DNA of 5,427 nt from Betaproteobacteria bacterium UBA931. GTDB taxonomy: Bacteria > Pseudomonadota > Gammaproteobacteria > Burkholderiales > Casimicrobiaceae. The DNA is taken from the NCBI GenBank assembly GCA_002293615.1, contig DBDN01000015.1, positions 417 through 5,843 on the forward strand, in the 5' to 3' direction. This document shows positions 5,210-5,427 of the stretch, piece by piece. The notes beneath the pieces are model-generated. The model worked only from the letters and a program-made list of their open reading frames with translations, searched no databases and was not told the DNA's origin. The first letter of the stretch is position 1; the number at the start of each line of letters is the position of its first letter. A program made the position numbers and the translations under genes.

Positions 5210-5427
5210 ATGGGAGATTTTTTTAAAAAAAGCGGGTTGATCATACTTGGTGCAATCATGGGCATTTTGCTCAGTGTGCATTTTTCGGTCATTGCCAATC
5301 AGGAAAATAAGCCGGCAATTCCTTATGAAGATTTGCAACTGTTGGCTGCCGTGTTTGGAAAAATCAAGAGCAATTATGTCGAAGATGTTCCGGATGAAAA
5401 GCTCATCCGCGAAGCGATTAATGGCAT
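5210..5427 (+). CDS. ctpA: C-terminal processing protease, S41 family, N-terminal part (3' end outside the window)
   Basis: S41 (CtpA/Prc-type) proteases use a Ser-Lys dyad and a PDZ domain to trim or degrade periplasmic and envelope proteins. Only the first 72 codons are in the window, and the frame is open to the last base. MGDFFKK is followed by one hydrophobic stretch (about 9-29, LIILGAIMGILLSVHF), a signal peptide or anchor ending near VIAN. Then comes the conserved N-terminal segment PYEDLQLLAAVFGKIKSNYV with EKLIREAING, the usual opening of this family before its PDZ domain. PDZ and catalytic residues lie outside the window, so activity cannot be judged. The start at 5210 matches the family's short pre-membrane tail but has no visible Shine-Dalgarno. 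An in-frame ATG at 5141 would add 23 residues and is less likely. A T7A7 tract spans codons 3-8. Confidence 0.88.
   Translation, partial: MGDFFKKSGLIILGAIMGILLSVHFSVIANQENKPAIPYEDLQLLAAVFGKIKSNYVEDVPDEKLIREAING

Overview
The window looks like ordinary core chromosome of a Gram-negative proteobacterium. Betaproteobacteria is my best guess, based on the remembered style of the XseA catalytic block and the CtpA N-terminus and on a gpmI-ctpA adjacency. This is family resemblance from memory, not a search. I see no insertion sequence, phage gene, CRISPR array, rRNA or tRNA.

Layout: (1) positions 1-669 (+) hold the C-terminal part of chorismate synthase (aroC), open at the left edge. (2) A short convergent gap (670-751) with a weak AT-rich hairpin separates it from (3) a DUF808/YedI-like membrane protein (752-1693, -). 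(4) Immediately upstream on the same strand, 11 bp away, is xseA, the exonuclease VII large subunit (intact frame 1705-2892, with homology in the same frame up to about 3060-3096). The frame is cut by an in-frame TAG at 2977-2979. (5) A gene-poor stretch of about 430 bp (3097-3529) lies between the divergent xseA and gpmI genes. It holds a DnaA-box-like dyad, two short palindromes, AT-rich promoter-like DNA and a 14-codon minigene. (6) gpmI (3530-5101, +) is a complete, catalytically intact cofactor-independent phosphoglycerate mutase. (7) ctpA (5210-window end, +) is the beginning of an S41 C-terminal processing protease, open at the right edge.

The genes are housekeeping functions (aromatic amino acid synthesis, DNA metabolism, glycolysis, envelope proteolysis) and do not form one pathway. 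The xseA-DUF808 pair looks co-transcribed. gpmI and ctpA are co-directional, but a good -10 box in their 108 bp gap suggests ctpA also has its own promoter.

The strongest anomaly is the amber codon about 28-40 codons into xseA. The reading frame and the homology continue unchanged across it, so it is a single nonsense change (a point mutation, a read error or recoding), not a frameshift. The second is the inverted pair of DnaA-box-like 9-mers in the xseA/gpmI intergenic region. I found no convincing new multi-gene system.
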